Positions 1-12,030 of a DNA stretch of 64,000 nucleotides are shown piece by piece; position 1 is the first letter of the stretch; each line of letters opens with the position of its first letter. Location of the stretch: positions 124,001-188,000 of the forward strand of contig VDFB02321329.1 of the NCBI GenBank assembly GCA_007258455.2, read 5' to 3'. The stretch comes from Sequoia sempervirens (Eukaryota; Streptophyta; Pinopsida; Cupressales; Cupressaceae). The notes under the pieces are model-generated. The model was not told the DNA's origin. It searched no databases and worked only from the letters and a program-made list of their open reading frames with translations. Made by a program: the position numbers and the translations under genes.

Positions 1-1380
1 AAATCCAATTATCTGCTAATTAAATATGCAAATAAAATATACATATTATTATATATTAAAAATAATATATAAAATATATATAATATATATAAAATTTATA
101 TTATGTATTAAAAAAAACATTTTAAAAAGTAATCCCCATGCCTAGGCAGGGGATGCAGTCAACCCTATTGGGGGCGGCCACCACACAGCCTCCCCCTGCG
201 GGGGTGGCTGTGGTGGGCAGTGCAGCTGCCTCCACAACGACCTCCCCATGGGGGCGGCTATGGGGGTAGCTCCCCCAGCCAACATTCTTTCAAAAAAAAT
301 AAAATTTCAATTTCTCCTGTTCCATGATTTTGTCGTACGACGATTACAGAGGTTTTTCCCAAATATTTTTTTTTACAGAAAATTTTCCAGTATGGAAACA
401 AAATTATATATAAATAATATATGTATATATATATATTATCAGAATATATATATATATATATATATCTAAAATTTCCATTTTATAGTTAAATTGGACAAAT
501 TTTCCTACAGAAAGAGCTACAACAAAAGAATTTTCAAGCACAAATTCTTAATTTCAATTTCTAAATTGTATTGAAAAAAATAAACTTAAATCCAAATACA
601 GAGGTTAACAAAATTTCTTTTGTTCCTCTTTCAATTCTTTTGTTGTAAGAGTTTGTTTCCCTACAAGGATCTAAATTTTTCCATAATTTTCAATAGAGGT
701 TTTCAATTTTGTTTACAGACAAGATTTTCAAAAATTTATAGCAAGCTTTAAAACATCCTTTCAAAATTAAAAAAAATTCAAAGCTTCTAAAAAAAATAAA
801 GCAATTAAAGGAACATGTTAGCAAAAATTTCCAAGATATTTTCCTTTTTCTAGCAAATTCCTCCATAAATTCTCAACACTTAGTCAAAATTTACAAATAT
901 CTCTCTCAACCACCATAGTTATTTCCTCATGCATTTTCAAAATATTTTGTTTTTAAATAATTTAAAACAAAATTTCATTTCAAATAAATTTAAATCTCTT
1001 AATCTATGCACTTAACAAAACAACTTTAATTATTTAATTTATTTAATCAACAACTTTAGTTTAATTAATTAATTTATCCATTTAATAAGATAAAGTTAAT
1101 CAATAGATTAAATTACCTTACCAATTGAATAAAATAAAATAAATTAAATTAAATAACAATTTAATCTAAAATACATAATTTAACATTTGCAATCCACTTA
1201 AACATTAATTTTCACATATAATTCCCATCGATAATAAATTATCAAAACATCAAAGACGACATGACCCAACAACAAACTAGACACAAACTGACGACACACT
1301 ATGACAGGGTTGTGGTTTGACAAGGGAACCCCGTTACTATCTCCCAATCAACAATACCGTTGGGATATGGACACACTCAA

Positions 1381-1396
1381 ACCTGTGAAGCCAGGT
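1381..1396 (-). other. Conserved LTR stem-loop 2 (family B, left copy)
   Basis: ACCTGTGAAGCCAGGT is an inverted repeat (ACCTG/CAGGT) next to a conserved CGNNTCCACC-like block. It lies about 100 bp from stem-loop 1. Equivalent inverted repeats with different arm sequences occur in LTR families A and C. Confidence 0.5.
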
Positions 1397-1498
1397 GGAG
1401 ATGATGTCCTGTACCTGCAATCCTGTAATCAAAATGAATGTTGTACATGGATAAAACATAATAGTTACACCGTGAGGAGAAATCACGGAATCACAGGG

Positions 1499-1514
1499 CA
1501 CTCGCATGTGAGTG
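1499..1514 (-). other. Conserved LTR stem-loop 1 (family B, left copy)
   Basis: CACTCGCATGTGAGTG can fold with CACTC pairing to GAGTG. The same position in other LTR families of this window holds a related inverted repeat. It sits beside a shared GGTGAAGGGGACGG-type block. Function is unknown. Confidence 0.5.
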
Positions 1515-1783
1515 ATGTAATCCCGTCCCCTTCACCAATATAGTCACATCAAGACTGATGAAAGTAAATCATCATTAATCAACAGATAAGCATATATCAA
1601 TATTAACAACTATGCTAATAAAAAACATAACATGAAACATAATATCCATATAGTGCATCATCTCATCACAGTATAACATCTACATCGCTCTAAAGCCAGT
1701 GATCATAAAACCATAACAACGTATTTGAGTCTGTCAAAATAAACACACTATCTAACAACATAGCAAACCAGAGGGGTGCTACA

Positions 1784-4700
1784 CGTCCACTATGTATATA
1801 CATAACATGTACACTAAAATCACATTATGATTTTTTTTTGGCTTTTAATTAATCAAAAAATATTTCAATTTAAACTCACTTCAAAAATGATAAAAAAATA
1901 TTAAATATTTTTTTTAGTGACTCAAGATATATATTTTGATGACCAAGCACAACACGCAAACCGCCTTACCTTGGTTTTACAATCTGACAAGTTGGGGTCG
2001 AGAAGGGGTGTCATGATAGAGCGAGACTAGTCCCCTGAGGATGTATATAACATGCGTACTAAAATCACATTATGATGTTTTTAGTAAATTGGTCTCCAAT
2101 TATTCAAAATATTTCAATCTAAACACTTTCAAAATGATAAAAAGGTATCAACTATTTATTCTTTTTATTGACTAAGGGATATCCCTATGTCCAAGCACAA
2201 CACACAACCCACCTTACCTTAGTCTTACATTTGGCCAAGTTAGGGTCAGGAAGGGGTGTCACGCTAGGACGAGACAAGTCCCCTAAAGTTATATATATGT
2301 GACAGGTATACTAAAGTCAGATTATGATTTTTTTGTAAATTGATTTTCAATTAATCAAAATATTTCAATCTAAATCACTTTCAAAAATGATAAAAATGTA
2401 TCAACTATTTATTTTTTTATTGACTCTGGGATATCTCCACGACCAAGTGCAACACACAACCCACCTTACCTTGGTCTTACATTCTGCCAAGTTGGGGTTG
2501 GGAAAGGGTGTCATGCTAGGGCGAGACTAGTCCCCTAAGAATGTATGTAACAGGTACACTAAAATCACATTATGATTTTTTTCTGGCCTATAATTAATCA
2601 AAACATATTTCAATCTAAACCCATTTCAAAAATGATAAAAAAGTATTAACTTTTTCTTTTTTATTGATTCAAAAAATCCTGACGACCAAGTATAACACAC
2701 AACCTGCCTTACTTTGGTCTTACATTTTGCCAAATTGGGGTTAGAAAGTGGTGTCAAGCTAGGGTAAGATTAGTCTACTAAAGATGTATCTAACAGGTAA
2801 ATTAAAATCACATTATAATTTTTTTGTAAATTGACCTCCAACTAATCAAAATATTATGATTTAAACCCATTTCAAAAATGATAAAAATGTATGAACTCTT
2901 ATTTTGTTTTTTATTAATTAACGTATCTCTACGACTAAACAAAACACACAACCTGTTTTACCTTAGTCTTACATTCTACCAAGTTGGGATCAGGAAGGGG
3001 TGTCACACCATGGTAAAACTAGTCATCTAAGGATGTAAGTAACATGTATCTAACAAGTAAATTAAAATTACATTATGTTTTTTTGTAAATTGGCCTCCAA
3101 TTAATCAAAATATTTCAATCTAAACCTCTTTCAAAAATGATAAAAATGTATCAACTATTTATTCTTTTTTTATTGATTCAGGGGTATCTCTACGACCAAA
3201 CACAACACATAAACCATTTTACCTTGGTCTTACAATCTACAAAATTGGCGTCGGGAAGGGGTGTCACACTAGGGCGAGACTATTTTTTTGTAATTTAAAA
3301 TCACATTATGATTTTTTTGTAAATTGATTTCCAATTAATCAAAATATTTCAATCTAAACCTTTTCAAAAATGATAAAAAGGTATCAACTACTTTTTTTTA
3401 TTGACCCACGAGTATCCCTACATCCAAGCACAACACACAACCCGCCTTACCGTGGTCGTACATTCTGTGAAGTTGGGTTCAGGAAGGTGCATCACGCTAG
3501 GACAAGACTAGTCCCCTTAGGATGTATTTATTAGGTACACTAAAATCACATGATTTATTTATAAATTGGCCTTCAATTAATCAAAATATTTCTATCTAAA
3601 CCCCTTTCAAAAATGATAAAAAAAGTATCAACTATTTTCTTTTTTTATTGACATCTCCACAACCAAGTGCAACACACAACCCACCTTACCTTGGTCTTAC
3701 ATTTTGCCAAGTTGGGGTCGAAAAGGGGTGTCACATTAGAGTGAGACTAGTCCCATGAATATGCATGTAACAAGTACATTAAAATCACATTATGATTTTT
3801 TCTAACTTTTAATTAATCAAAATCTATTCCAATCTAAAACCCATTTCAAAAATGATAACAATGTATGAACTCTTTCTTTTTTATTAACTCAAAATATATC
3901 TCGACGACCAAGCATAACACACAACCTGCCTTACTTTGGTCTTGCATTCTGCCAAGTTGGGGTCGGAAAGTAGTGTCAAGCTAGGGCAAGACTAGTCTAC
4001 TAAGGATGTATCTAACATGTACACTAAAATCACATTATGATTTTTTTGTAAATTGGCCTCCAATTAATTAAAATATTCCAATCTAAATCCATTTCAAAAA
4101 CAATAAAAAGATATAAACTCATTCTTTATTTTTTTATTGATTCAAAGTATCTCTACGACCAAGCACAACACGCAACCTGCCTTGGTCTTATATTTTGCCA
4201 AGTTGGGGTCGAGAAGGGGTGTTATGCTAGGGCGAAACTTGTCACCCTAGGATGTATGTAACAAGTACACTAAAATCACATTATAATTTTTTTGTAAATT
4301 AGCCTCTGGTTAATCAAAATATTCCAATCTAAACTTTTTTTATTGATTCAGGGGTATCCCTACGACCAAGCATGACACACAAACCGTCTTACCTTGGTCT
4401 TACAATTTACCAAGTTGGGGTCAAGAAGGGGTGTCACACTAGGGTGAGACTAGTCCCCTGAGGATGTATATAATATGTATACTAAAATCACATTATGAAT
4501 TTTTAGTAAATTGGTCTCCAATTAATCAAAATATTTCAATCTAAACCATTTCAAAAATGATAAACAGTTATAACAATTTTTTTTATTGACTCGGGGCTAT
4601 CCCTACATCCAAGCACAACACACAACCTGCCTTACCTTGGTCTTACATTCTGCCAAGTTGGGGTTGAGAAGTGGTGTCAAACTAGGGCGAGACTAGTCCC

Positions 4701-5144
4701 CTAACGATGTATCTAACATGTACATCAAAATCACATTATTATTTTTTATAAATTTCTCTCCAGTTAATCAAAATATATTTCAATCTAAACCCATTTCAAA
4801 AAACGATAAAAATGTATGAACTTTTTTTTTTATTGACTCAAGAGTATCTCTACGATCAAGCACAATACACAACCCAGTTTACATTGGTCTTACATTCTAC
4901 CAAGTTGGAGTCGGAAGGGGGTGTCATGCTAAAGCGAAACTAGTCACCTAAAAATGTATGTAAAAGGTACATTAAAATCACATTTTTATTTTTTTGTAAA
5001 TTGGCTTTCAGTTAATCAAAATATTCCAATCTAAACCCCTTTCAAAAATGATAAAAATGTATGAACTCCTTTTTTATTGACTCCACCTTACCTTGGTCTT
5101 ACATTCTGCCAAGTTGGGATTGAGAAGGGGTGTCACTCTAGGGC
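1784..5144 (-). repeat. Satellite array, reverse orientation, about 245-bp monomers
   Basis: About 13 head-to-tail monomers are recognised by the recurring blocks CCAAGTTGGGGTCGGGAAGG, GAGACTAGTCCCCT and TCACATTATGATTTTTTTG. Every monomer is in the opposite orientation to the arrays at 17279-43419 and 59368-64000. The whole stretch aligns monomer by monomer, with the same diagnostic deletions, to the reverse complement of 40059-43414. The array stops abruptly at the N gap. No gene is present. Confidence 0.95.
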
Positions 5145-5244
5145 NNNNNNNNNNNNNNNNNNNNNNNNNNNNNNNNNNNNNNNNNNNNNNNNNNNNNNNN
5201 NNNNNNNNNNNNNNNNNNNNNNNNNNNNNNNNNNNNNNNNNNNN
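5145..5244. other. Assembly gap, 100 N
   Basis: Exactly 100 Ns, a conventional placeholder for an unsized scaffold join. The gap lies between satellite in reverse orientation and the middle of a gypsy LTR. By comparison with the intact LTR at 13332-17278, about 680 bp of LTR plus its flank and target duplication are missing here. Satellite orientation differs on the two sides of the element. Confidence 0.97.
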
Positions 5245-6375
5245 TACCATAAAAATACGAGACCGTAAATCAAATATAAACGAGATCAACAAGACCACAA
5301 AGTATACTAAAGATATATTAAAACAATAATCATAAATCAATTTAAATCAATTCAAACAACAATCTAAACCAACTCCCATAACCTACTTCCAAAGGAACAC
5401 AATAAAGTAAACACATGGGCAACTAGGGGAGAGTGTCATCGCATAGTCCTACATGGGCTGTCCAGTGCTCTTCCTCCCAACTGGAGGCGCCGGTCCATAG
5501 GGTGACTTATGTGGAGCCGTAAACCTCTCGTGAAGACGAGGTCACGACCTTGCCGACCATGGCCTTCTCAGCCTTCCATTAGTTTGCGGAAGCACTAATG
5601 AAGACGAGGCATCCATTTTTAAAATCTTATAATGATATTACTACCCAACCCTCCTAAGTTAATTATTAGGTTTTCACTTGATTAATAACTCACTCATGGG
5701 TTATCCTGTGCCATTCCCCTTAAGCAGGGCGCCGACCCCCACGAGGAGCCACTCTCCCTAGAGACCCAACCAAAACCAAAAGAAACAGGGGTTGTACCAT
5801 TCCAATCATAAACATCGAAATGCAATAACAAAAATATTACACGAGGCATAACCCATCTCGCAAATTAAATACCATAACAAAATCCCACAACTCGGTACAC
5901 CCCATTCGTAATACATAACTTAACAGAAACTCAAGAAGAAAAGGTATAAATTCAACAAAAAATCACAATCCTTTGGAAGACTACAGTTTCAAAATACTAT
6001 CACAAGTTAACAAGGTTCCCACATCAGCGAACTAACAATGTCCCGAACCCAACAAGTCTACCAGACTCAACTTCATAAAAAGATAACTTATTTAATTCCA
6101 TAATAAATTCCATTTCCACAATATACACACTAAAAACAAGAATCAATGCTGACATATATTCATTAATTGCCTTTTTACTAGATTATCCTATCAAAGTTCA
6201 TAATTTAACAAATTAATAAAATTTCTTTCTATTCTCATATTTTCACTATAATAAAATTTTGTTATATTCATAACAGAAAATGAAACAATCTGTTTACAAA
6301 TAGAATTAATTAAATAAATTTAACAGAGAAATGGTGGCATACAAAATATAATTAAATAAGTTAATAAATATATGA

Positions 6376-6382
<7 letters not shown>

Positions 6383-6449
<67 letters not shown>
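6383..6449. repeat. (TA)n microsatellite in LTR
   Basis: Essentially uninterrupted TA dinucleotides of about 65 bp. The matching place in the sister LTR (near 15190) has only a few TA units, so the run expanded after insertion or is an assembly-length uncertainty. Confidence 0.95.
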
Positions 6450-6454
<5 letters not shown>

Positions 6455-8118
6455 ATGCATATCATTATATTATAAACAAGCAAATTTTTAGGTTTAAGAT
6501 GGCATAGCACAAGTTCCATTTTTTTTAAATGGGAAAGCGGACCATCCAAAAGCCATGGGTTATACCCGGCCGCAGACAGTCTACAAACTGTCACAGTAGT
6601 CCGAAGGACTGCCGTGGTAGTCCGTAGCCTGCCGCACCAACACAACGGCCGGCTGGGTGGTGGGTACGGCCGAGGCCGAACCATCACCCAATTAGGATTT
6701 TTTTTTTAAATAATATCAAAACAAAAGACAGTAAGGCTGACGAAAGTATGGCAAATTTCGAACTTTAAAAATAGATTTTCATTCAATATTTATATGGATA
6801 CATATATATGTGTATATATATATATATATCTAATATATATATATATATTTATATATATATACATATATATACTGTATTTAAAATATTTCAAAAAATAGAG
6901 AATAATAATCAATTTTACCAGTTACTGTACATATATACATTTATACACATAGTGTATTTGTAATATATATAAATATATATATATAAACACAACCCTGAAT
7001 TCACAGTAAGGGAATTATTCCTTAATTTATTTAAAACAAAACTACAGTAGTATTGTTTAATTCCAAAATCCCAGCCCAATTTTTCATTAAAATAAACAAC
7101 AATTCAAAACCCCATAAATTTCAATTTAATAAACAACAATCCCAAAACAATTCAAAAAAAACCCCCAAAAGATTTTCTTTCCACAAACATTTAATCTCAA
7201 ACCCTAGAAGTAAATTGCATACATAGAGAACCAATTTTTATTTCATTTGATGCTACAAGTAAATAATTTAAAAATGAGAAAGAACCTGGCGTCTTGTGCC
7301 TGTAGAGGATTTGTGAAAGCTTTATCCCTTTTGCAGAGCTAATCCCTTGCTGCCGATTGCTTCCAGCAACAAATCCATGTCCTCCCTCAAACTAAACCTT
7401 CCTCTTCTTTAATTTCTCCAGAAAACAGAAAAGAATGCAATGACAGAACAAACGGGTGAATGCAAAATTTCTCTAGAATCCCCACAATAGAATCCTTCCT
7501 CAACAAAGAATAACCCCTAAATAAAATCAATCACCCAGAAAACCTTTTCAATTTCCTCTTCTCGGAAATACCAGAAGTCACATCTCAAGAAATAAATCAA
7601 AAATAATTATTAATCCTTTAATTCCTTTTTGTTGCCTTTTTCATGCATTTGCATTTCATTTCCTTTTATCATGCATTTGATTAAAATTTAAATATATTCA
7701 AATCCACAAAAGAGAACTTTTATTTGTTTATTTATTTATTATCTCCACAAACACTTATTAAATAATTGCATGCACATTAAAATAATTAAAATCAACCATT
7801 TGCAAAATTTCTCAAAATAAATTTAATATTTTCACAACTACTATTAACATTTATTTATTTATTTATTATTTTATGCTTAATTTTATTAATTGCTTAATTA
7901 TTTAATTATTTCATTGTTTAATTTATTTAAATCACAACATAAAACCATACACCACATTAGATACATAATAAAATCACAGTTAACGAAACAACAAAATAGC
8001 TATGACCAAGACGCACAAAACCAAGAAATTACAAGACAGTTGACACCTTGGAACGGAGCTACTTCCATGTCACCTTTATTCAACTTCCTGCCATTGGGTT
8101 GTTTCAATGCTCGCCCAG

Positions 8119-8134
8119 ACCTATTGAAATAGGT
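8119..8134 (-). other. Conserved LTR stem-loop 2 (family A)
   Basis: ACCTATTGAAATAGGT is an inverted repeat with seven paired bases around a two-base centre. It occupies the same relative place as ACCTG/CAGGT in family B and ACCC/GGGT in family C, next to a shared TCGATTCCACC-like block. The sister LTR has it at about 16846-16861. Confidence 0.55.
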
Positions 8135-8243
8135 GGAATCGAGTCTTATTCCTGCAAAATCTGCATCCAACAAGGTGATACACAACATATATACATATAA
8201 TCAATTACAAAGCATCGTGAGAAGGATTTGCAGTGTAGCAGGG

Positions 8244-8259
8244 CACTCGCGAACGAGTG
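8244..8259 (-). other. Conserved LTR stem-loop 1 (family A)
   Basis: On the sense strand this is CACTCGTTCGCGAGTG: a six-base stem closed over TTCG. The sister LTR copy (16971-16986) has lost two pairs. Flanked by the shared GGTGAGGGGAC block. Role unknown; it could be a structured RNA element or a DNA dyad. Confidence 0.55.
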
Positions 8260-8552
8260 ATGCTACCTGTCCCCTCACCAAATCATATCATCATCTATTG
8301 CATTATAAAATTACATTAATTTGCATCAACATCATCAATTACTATTCTCTAGTCTACTGCATTCCAAATAACTCCATCAAAACAATCGTAATAAAAATAT
8401 CATTATAATATCCATGACATCATAAAAGCAATATAATCAGTAACAGTCTAAACTACCACAACATAATATCAACAGTATCATCAAAACCACAATGTGCCAA
8501 ACAAAACCATAGAGAATGTCAAGAACAAGCAGTAACATGAGGGGTATTACAT

Positions 8553-8565
8553 CCTCCCCCCTTAG
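8553..8565 (-). promoter_or_regulatory. Polypurine tract of element A
   Basis: Minus strand CTAAGGGGGGAGG, immediately upstream of the 3' LTR and just after the pol reading frame. This is the expected plus-strand priming site of an LTR retrotransposon. Confidence 0.88.
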
Positions 8566-8573
8566 AATTCGGC

Positions 8574-10075
8574 TTACTCCTGGAAGCTAGTAAAAAGATA
8601 AGGATAAGAATTCCTGATACGAGAGGCATCCTCCCATGTAGCTGAAGCCTCATCATTAGGGTCCCACTGAACCCGCACCTGATCAATCTCTCTGCCTCTG
8701 AGGGTAAGTCGCCGACGCTGAAGCACGACCACGGGCTTGAGAGCCAGCTGCCCGTCCTCGACCCGAAGAGCATTCCAATCAAGAACATGAGTAACATCAG
8801 GAAAATATGGCCTAAGAATAGAAACATGAAATACATCATGGATCCACGACAAACTGGGTGGCAAAGCTAAACGGTAAGCAACAGGTCCAATCCGCTCTAA
8901 CACCTCAAAGGGTCCAACGAAGCGAGGCGCAAGCTTTGAACCCTTTCCGTAACGAATAGGGCTCTTTCGCGGGCGCACTCGAAGGAACACCCGATCACCC
9001 ACTGCATACTGTCGATCTACTCTATGAGCGTCAGCATACTTCTTCTGTCTATCCTAAGCAGCTACAAGATGCTCCCGAATGCGAGCCACCTACTGCTCCA
9101 AATCTCTAAGCATTTCGGGCCCAAGAAGCACCCTGTCCTCCAACCGATCCCAACTCAAAGGAGTACGACAAGGACGACCGTACAAAGCCTGAAAAGGAGC
9201 CATACTAATAGAACTATGGTATCCATTGTTATATGCAAACTCAACCAAGTACAGATAGTCCTCCCAACGCGATTGCTGATCCATGACATACATACGAAGC
9301 ATATCCTCTAGCACCTAGTTAAATCTCTCAGTTTGACCATCAGTCTCAGGATGGTAGGCAGAACTGAAATTCAACTTAGTTCCCAAAGACTGCTGCAAAG
9401 ATGTCCACAACGCAGGTGTGAATACCGGATCTCTGTCATAAATGATCCTCCATGGTATCCCATGCAATCTAACTATATCATTCATGAACACCTTAGCAAC
9501 ATAAGATGCTGTATACGAAGATCGAACAGGAGAAAAATGAGCTACCTTAGTCAATCTATCAACTGTGACCATAATAGCATCATGTCATCTAGATGACATA
9601 GGCAACCCAACAATGAAATCCATGGAAATAACATCCCATTTCCACTCCAGAACAAGGTGAGGCTATAGCAACCCTGCTGGATGATGATGTTCAGCCTTTA
9701 CTCTCTGACATTCAAGACATCGAGCCACAAAATCGGCGATATCCTGCTTCATTCCTGACCAAAAATAAAGCGACCGCAGATCTGCATACATTTTCTTAAC
9801 TCCAGGATGTGTCGCGTAAGGTGCTCGATGACCTTCTGTCAAAATCAGGGTACGAAGACCCTCTGAAGAAGGTACATACAACCGTCCAGAGAAACACAAA
9901 GCACCTTCCGAATCCAACGAATAACCAGCAAATTTCCCCTCCAAAGCTCTACCTTATTCTACCTCAGCTTTCACCTCTGAATACCAACTATCTGAAGGAA
10001 GGGCTGCGAGAATCTGACTCTTCAAATCCACCACAAGAGACATTGTAGAAACTTCATGCCTACATCGACATAGAG
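8574..10075 (-). pseudogene. Integrase with GPF/Y and chromodomain-like C-terminus, decayed (element A)
   Basis: One frame runs from about 10075 to 8574, broken by several stops. In order: an HHCC zinc-binding domain (His codons near 9830 and 9809, paired cysteines CLEC near 9719-9708), the catalytic core with MDFIVGLP near 9626 as first Asp, YDRDPVF near 9437 as second Asp and YHPETDGQ near 9356 with the Glu at about 9347, a GPFEVLERIG motif near 8915, then a chromodomain-like stretch at about 8741-8589 containing VQWDPNDE and ATWEDA. Chromodomains in this position are known to steer chromovirus integrases to heterochromatin, which fits insertion into a satellite. Stops at 9660, 9600, 9315, 9090 and 9054 mostly look like CAG to TAG. 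Product would be non-functional. Confidence 0.92.
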
Positions 10076-11429
10076 CGTCAACCAACAACATTCTCCTTAC
10101 CCTGAATATACTTAACCTCAAAATCGTACTCACACAAAAATTCCATCCACCTTCTCTATCTTGCATTCAAATTCGGCTGTGTGAAGATGTATTGCAAGCT
10201 CTGATGATCTGTATGCAACTCGAACCGGTGCCCTAACAAAAAGTGCCTCCATCTCACAAGAGCATGAACAACTACGGCCAATTCAAGGTCATGTGTGGGA
10301 TAATTGAGTTCATGATCCTTTAATTTCTGAGATTCATAGGCAATCACTCTCCCATCCTGCATCAACACAGCTCCAAGACCCTCCAAAGAGGCATCAGTAC
10401 AAACCACGAAATCACCTGAAGGATCCGACACTGCCAAAATTGGAGCACTAGTTAGTTTCTCCTTAAGGGTTTGGAAAGCTAACTGACACTGCTTTGTCCA
10501 AAGAAATTTCTTTCCTTTCCTCTGAAGTGATGTGATAGGATGCGTAATCCTCGAAAAGCCCTGCACGAACCGCCGATAATACCCAGCTAATCCCATGAAA
10601 CTGTGAATTTCTAAAACATTAGTGGGCACGGGCCAATCTATGATAGCCTGGATCTTAGCAGGATCCACATAAATTCCCTCACCAGAAATCACATGGCCTA
10701 AATACTAAACTTCGGTCTTATAAAAGTCACACTTTGCCAGATTGGCATACAACTGGTTATCCCTTAAGCACTGCAAAACCTGCTTTAGGTGCACCTCATG
10801 TTCCTCCATAGACTTAGAATAAACTAAAATATCATCAAGGAACACGAGAATGAACCTATCCAAGTAAGTTCGAAACACCCCATTCATTAGACTCATAAAG
10901 ACTGAAGGTGCATTCGTTAACCCGAACGACATCACTGTGAACTCGTAGTGTCCGTACCGAGTGCGAAATGCAGTTTTATGAATGTCGGCCTCTGCTATCC
11001 ACAACTGATGATACCCTGATTTAAGGTCGATCTTGGAAAATACCTTTGCCCCTTTTATCTGATCAAAGAGGTCATCAATCTTGGGAAGGGGATAATGATT
11101 CTTCACTGTTACCTTGTTCAATTGTCAATAATCGATACAAAGATGGAGAGAACCATCCTTCTTTTTGACAAAGATCGTTGGTGCTCCCCAAGGAGAAACA
11201 CTAGGGTGGATAAACCACTTAGCCAATAGTTCTTCCAATTGCAGACGAAGTTCTTGGAGTTCCTGCATGCTCATCCTGTATGGAGCCCGAGAGATAGGCT
11301 CAGCTCCAGGCACCAGATCTATCCTGAAATCCACCTCTCGCTTAGGAGGCATACCTAGTATCTCACTAGGGAAAACATCAGAAAACTCTGCAAGGAGAGG
11401 GTAATCATTCAATGACACCTCACGGTTAA
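10076..11429 (-). pseudogene. Reverse transcriptase and RNase H, decayed (element A)
   Basis: The frame carries typical gypsy RT landmarks: SPWGAPTIFVKKKDG near 11200, CIDY followed by a stop at about 11122 (CGA to TGA), [10 protein letters not shown] near 11030, [11 protein letters not shown] near 10920 and the catalytic [10 protein letters not shown] at 10842-10815. RNase H follows with the CTDAS motif near 10398, an [11 protein letters not shown] block and LHTDHQS near 10215. Stops at 10705 and 10156 fit CAG to TAG. A one- or two-base insertion near 10080 shifts the frame just before the integrase. The RT catalytic aspartates are intact, but the polyprotein cannot be read through. Confidence 0.93.
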
Positions 11430-12030
11430 CCTCAGACTCAAGGTCACTAACCGATACTGCAAAGAGCTGACAACCCTGACGAAAACACCTTTTTAACTGC
11501 ATAGCTGAGATCATTCTCAAAGAAACAGGCCTCTGAACACCCACGATTTCCACCTCTTTACCAAAATCATCCACACACCGCACTGCTTTACGGCGACAAT
11601 CTATCAAAGCATGATGTGAGCTTAACCAATCCATGCCCAAGACTACATCATAAGAACCAAGTGGAAGAATTCTGAGGTCCACCTTCATGGACATTGCCCC
11701 TAACTCTAACCTACAACCCTGCACCAACTTCTCGACCATAACCTTAGATCCTTAAGCTAATTCAACCTGCCACTTTTCGCTTTGCTTTATTGCCCCCAGT
11801 TTACATCGCTCAACAACTAAAGGAGATATAAAAGAATCAGATGCACTAGAATCAAAGAGTACTGAAATGTTAGACTTATGCAATAAACCTGTAGTCTCAA
11901 CGATGGTGCTCTGATGATCCGCCTGACGATTATCCACTGTTGTGAAGACTCGGTGAGATCTCCCTACATCTCCCAGCGTCGGACACAGGTGGTTTCGACT
12001 AAACTCTGAAGCATCTTGGGGACACATCCT
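11430..12030 (-). pseudogene. Aspartic protease region, decayed (element A)
   Basis: The retropepsin-like active-site stretch reads VLFDSSASDSFISP with the Asp codon near 11853. The canonical triplet is Asp-Ser/Thr-Gly, so the Gly has become Ser, which should abolish activity. LGMDWLSSHHALIDCR near 11630 is the typical C-terminal half of the plant gypsy protease domain. A stop near 11750 interrupts the frame. Confidence 0.88.

Larger units (their letters stand above)
1..1783 (-). repeat. Partial long LTR (family B), start of U3, cut by window edge
   Basis: The segment reads on the minus strand from TGTAGCACCCC at 1783 downwards and matches the first 2 kb of the 5' LTR at 43420-45401 and of the 3' LTR from 51647. 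It lacks a 70-bp tandem duplication seen near 44160-44230 and has a shorter AT-rich tract. A GC-rich block at 150-285 stands out from the AT-rich surroundings. The LTR runs off the left edge, so it is not known whether a full element follows. The flanking 5 bases (1784-1788, minus-strand GGACG) match the target duplication of the plus-strand element. Confidence 0.85.
5245..8551 (-). repeat. 3' LTR of element A, outer end missing
   Basis: 5245 aligns to about 14012 in the intact LTR, so roughly the last 680 bp (sense orientation) are lost at the gap. It ends at 8551 with the motif GGGGTATTACA. Differences from the 5' LTR include loss of one copy of a roughly 47-bp tandem motif (present twice at 14224-14312, once near 5448-5495) and a long TA run at 6383-6449. 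A GC-rich inverted-repeat block lies at 6550-6690. Confidence 0.9.

Noticed and set aside
1301..1543. 80-codon open frame, with a near-identical partner at 43660-43902
   Set aside because: Both lie antisense in the same part of family B LTRs; similarity follows from LTR identity, and the frame overlaps the stem-loop cassettes. No start context, domain or other family supports a gene.
5074..5340. Open frames running through the N gap
   Set aside because: They consist mostly of N and only appear open because N is not a stop.
7890..8132. 80-codon open frame repeated at 16617-16859
   Set aside because: It lies in the two LTRs of element A, antisense, AT-rich and low complexity; the repetition reflects LTR identity.
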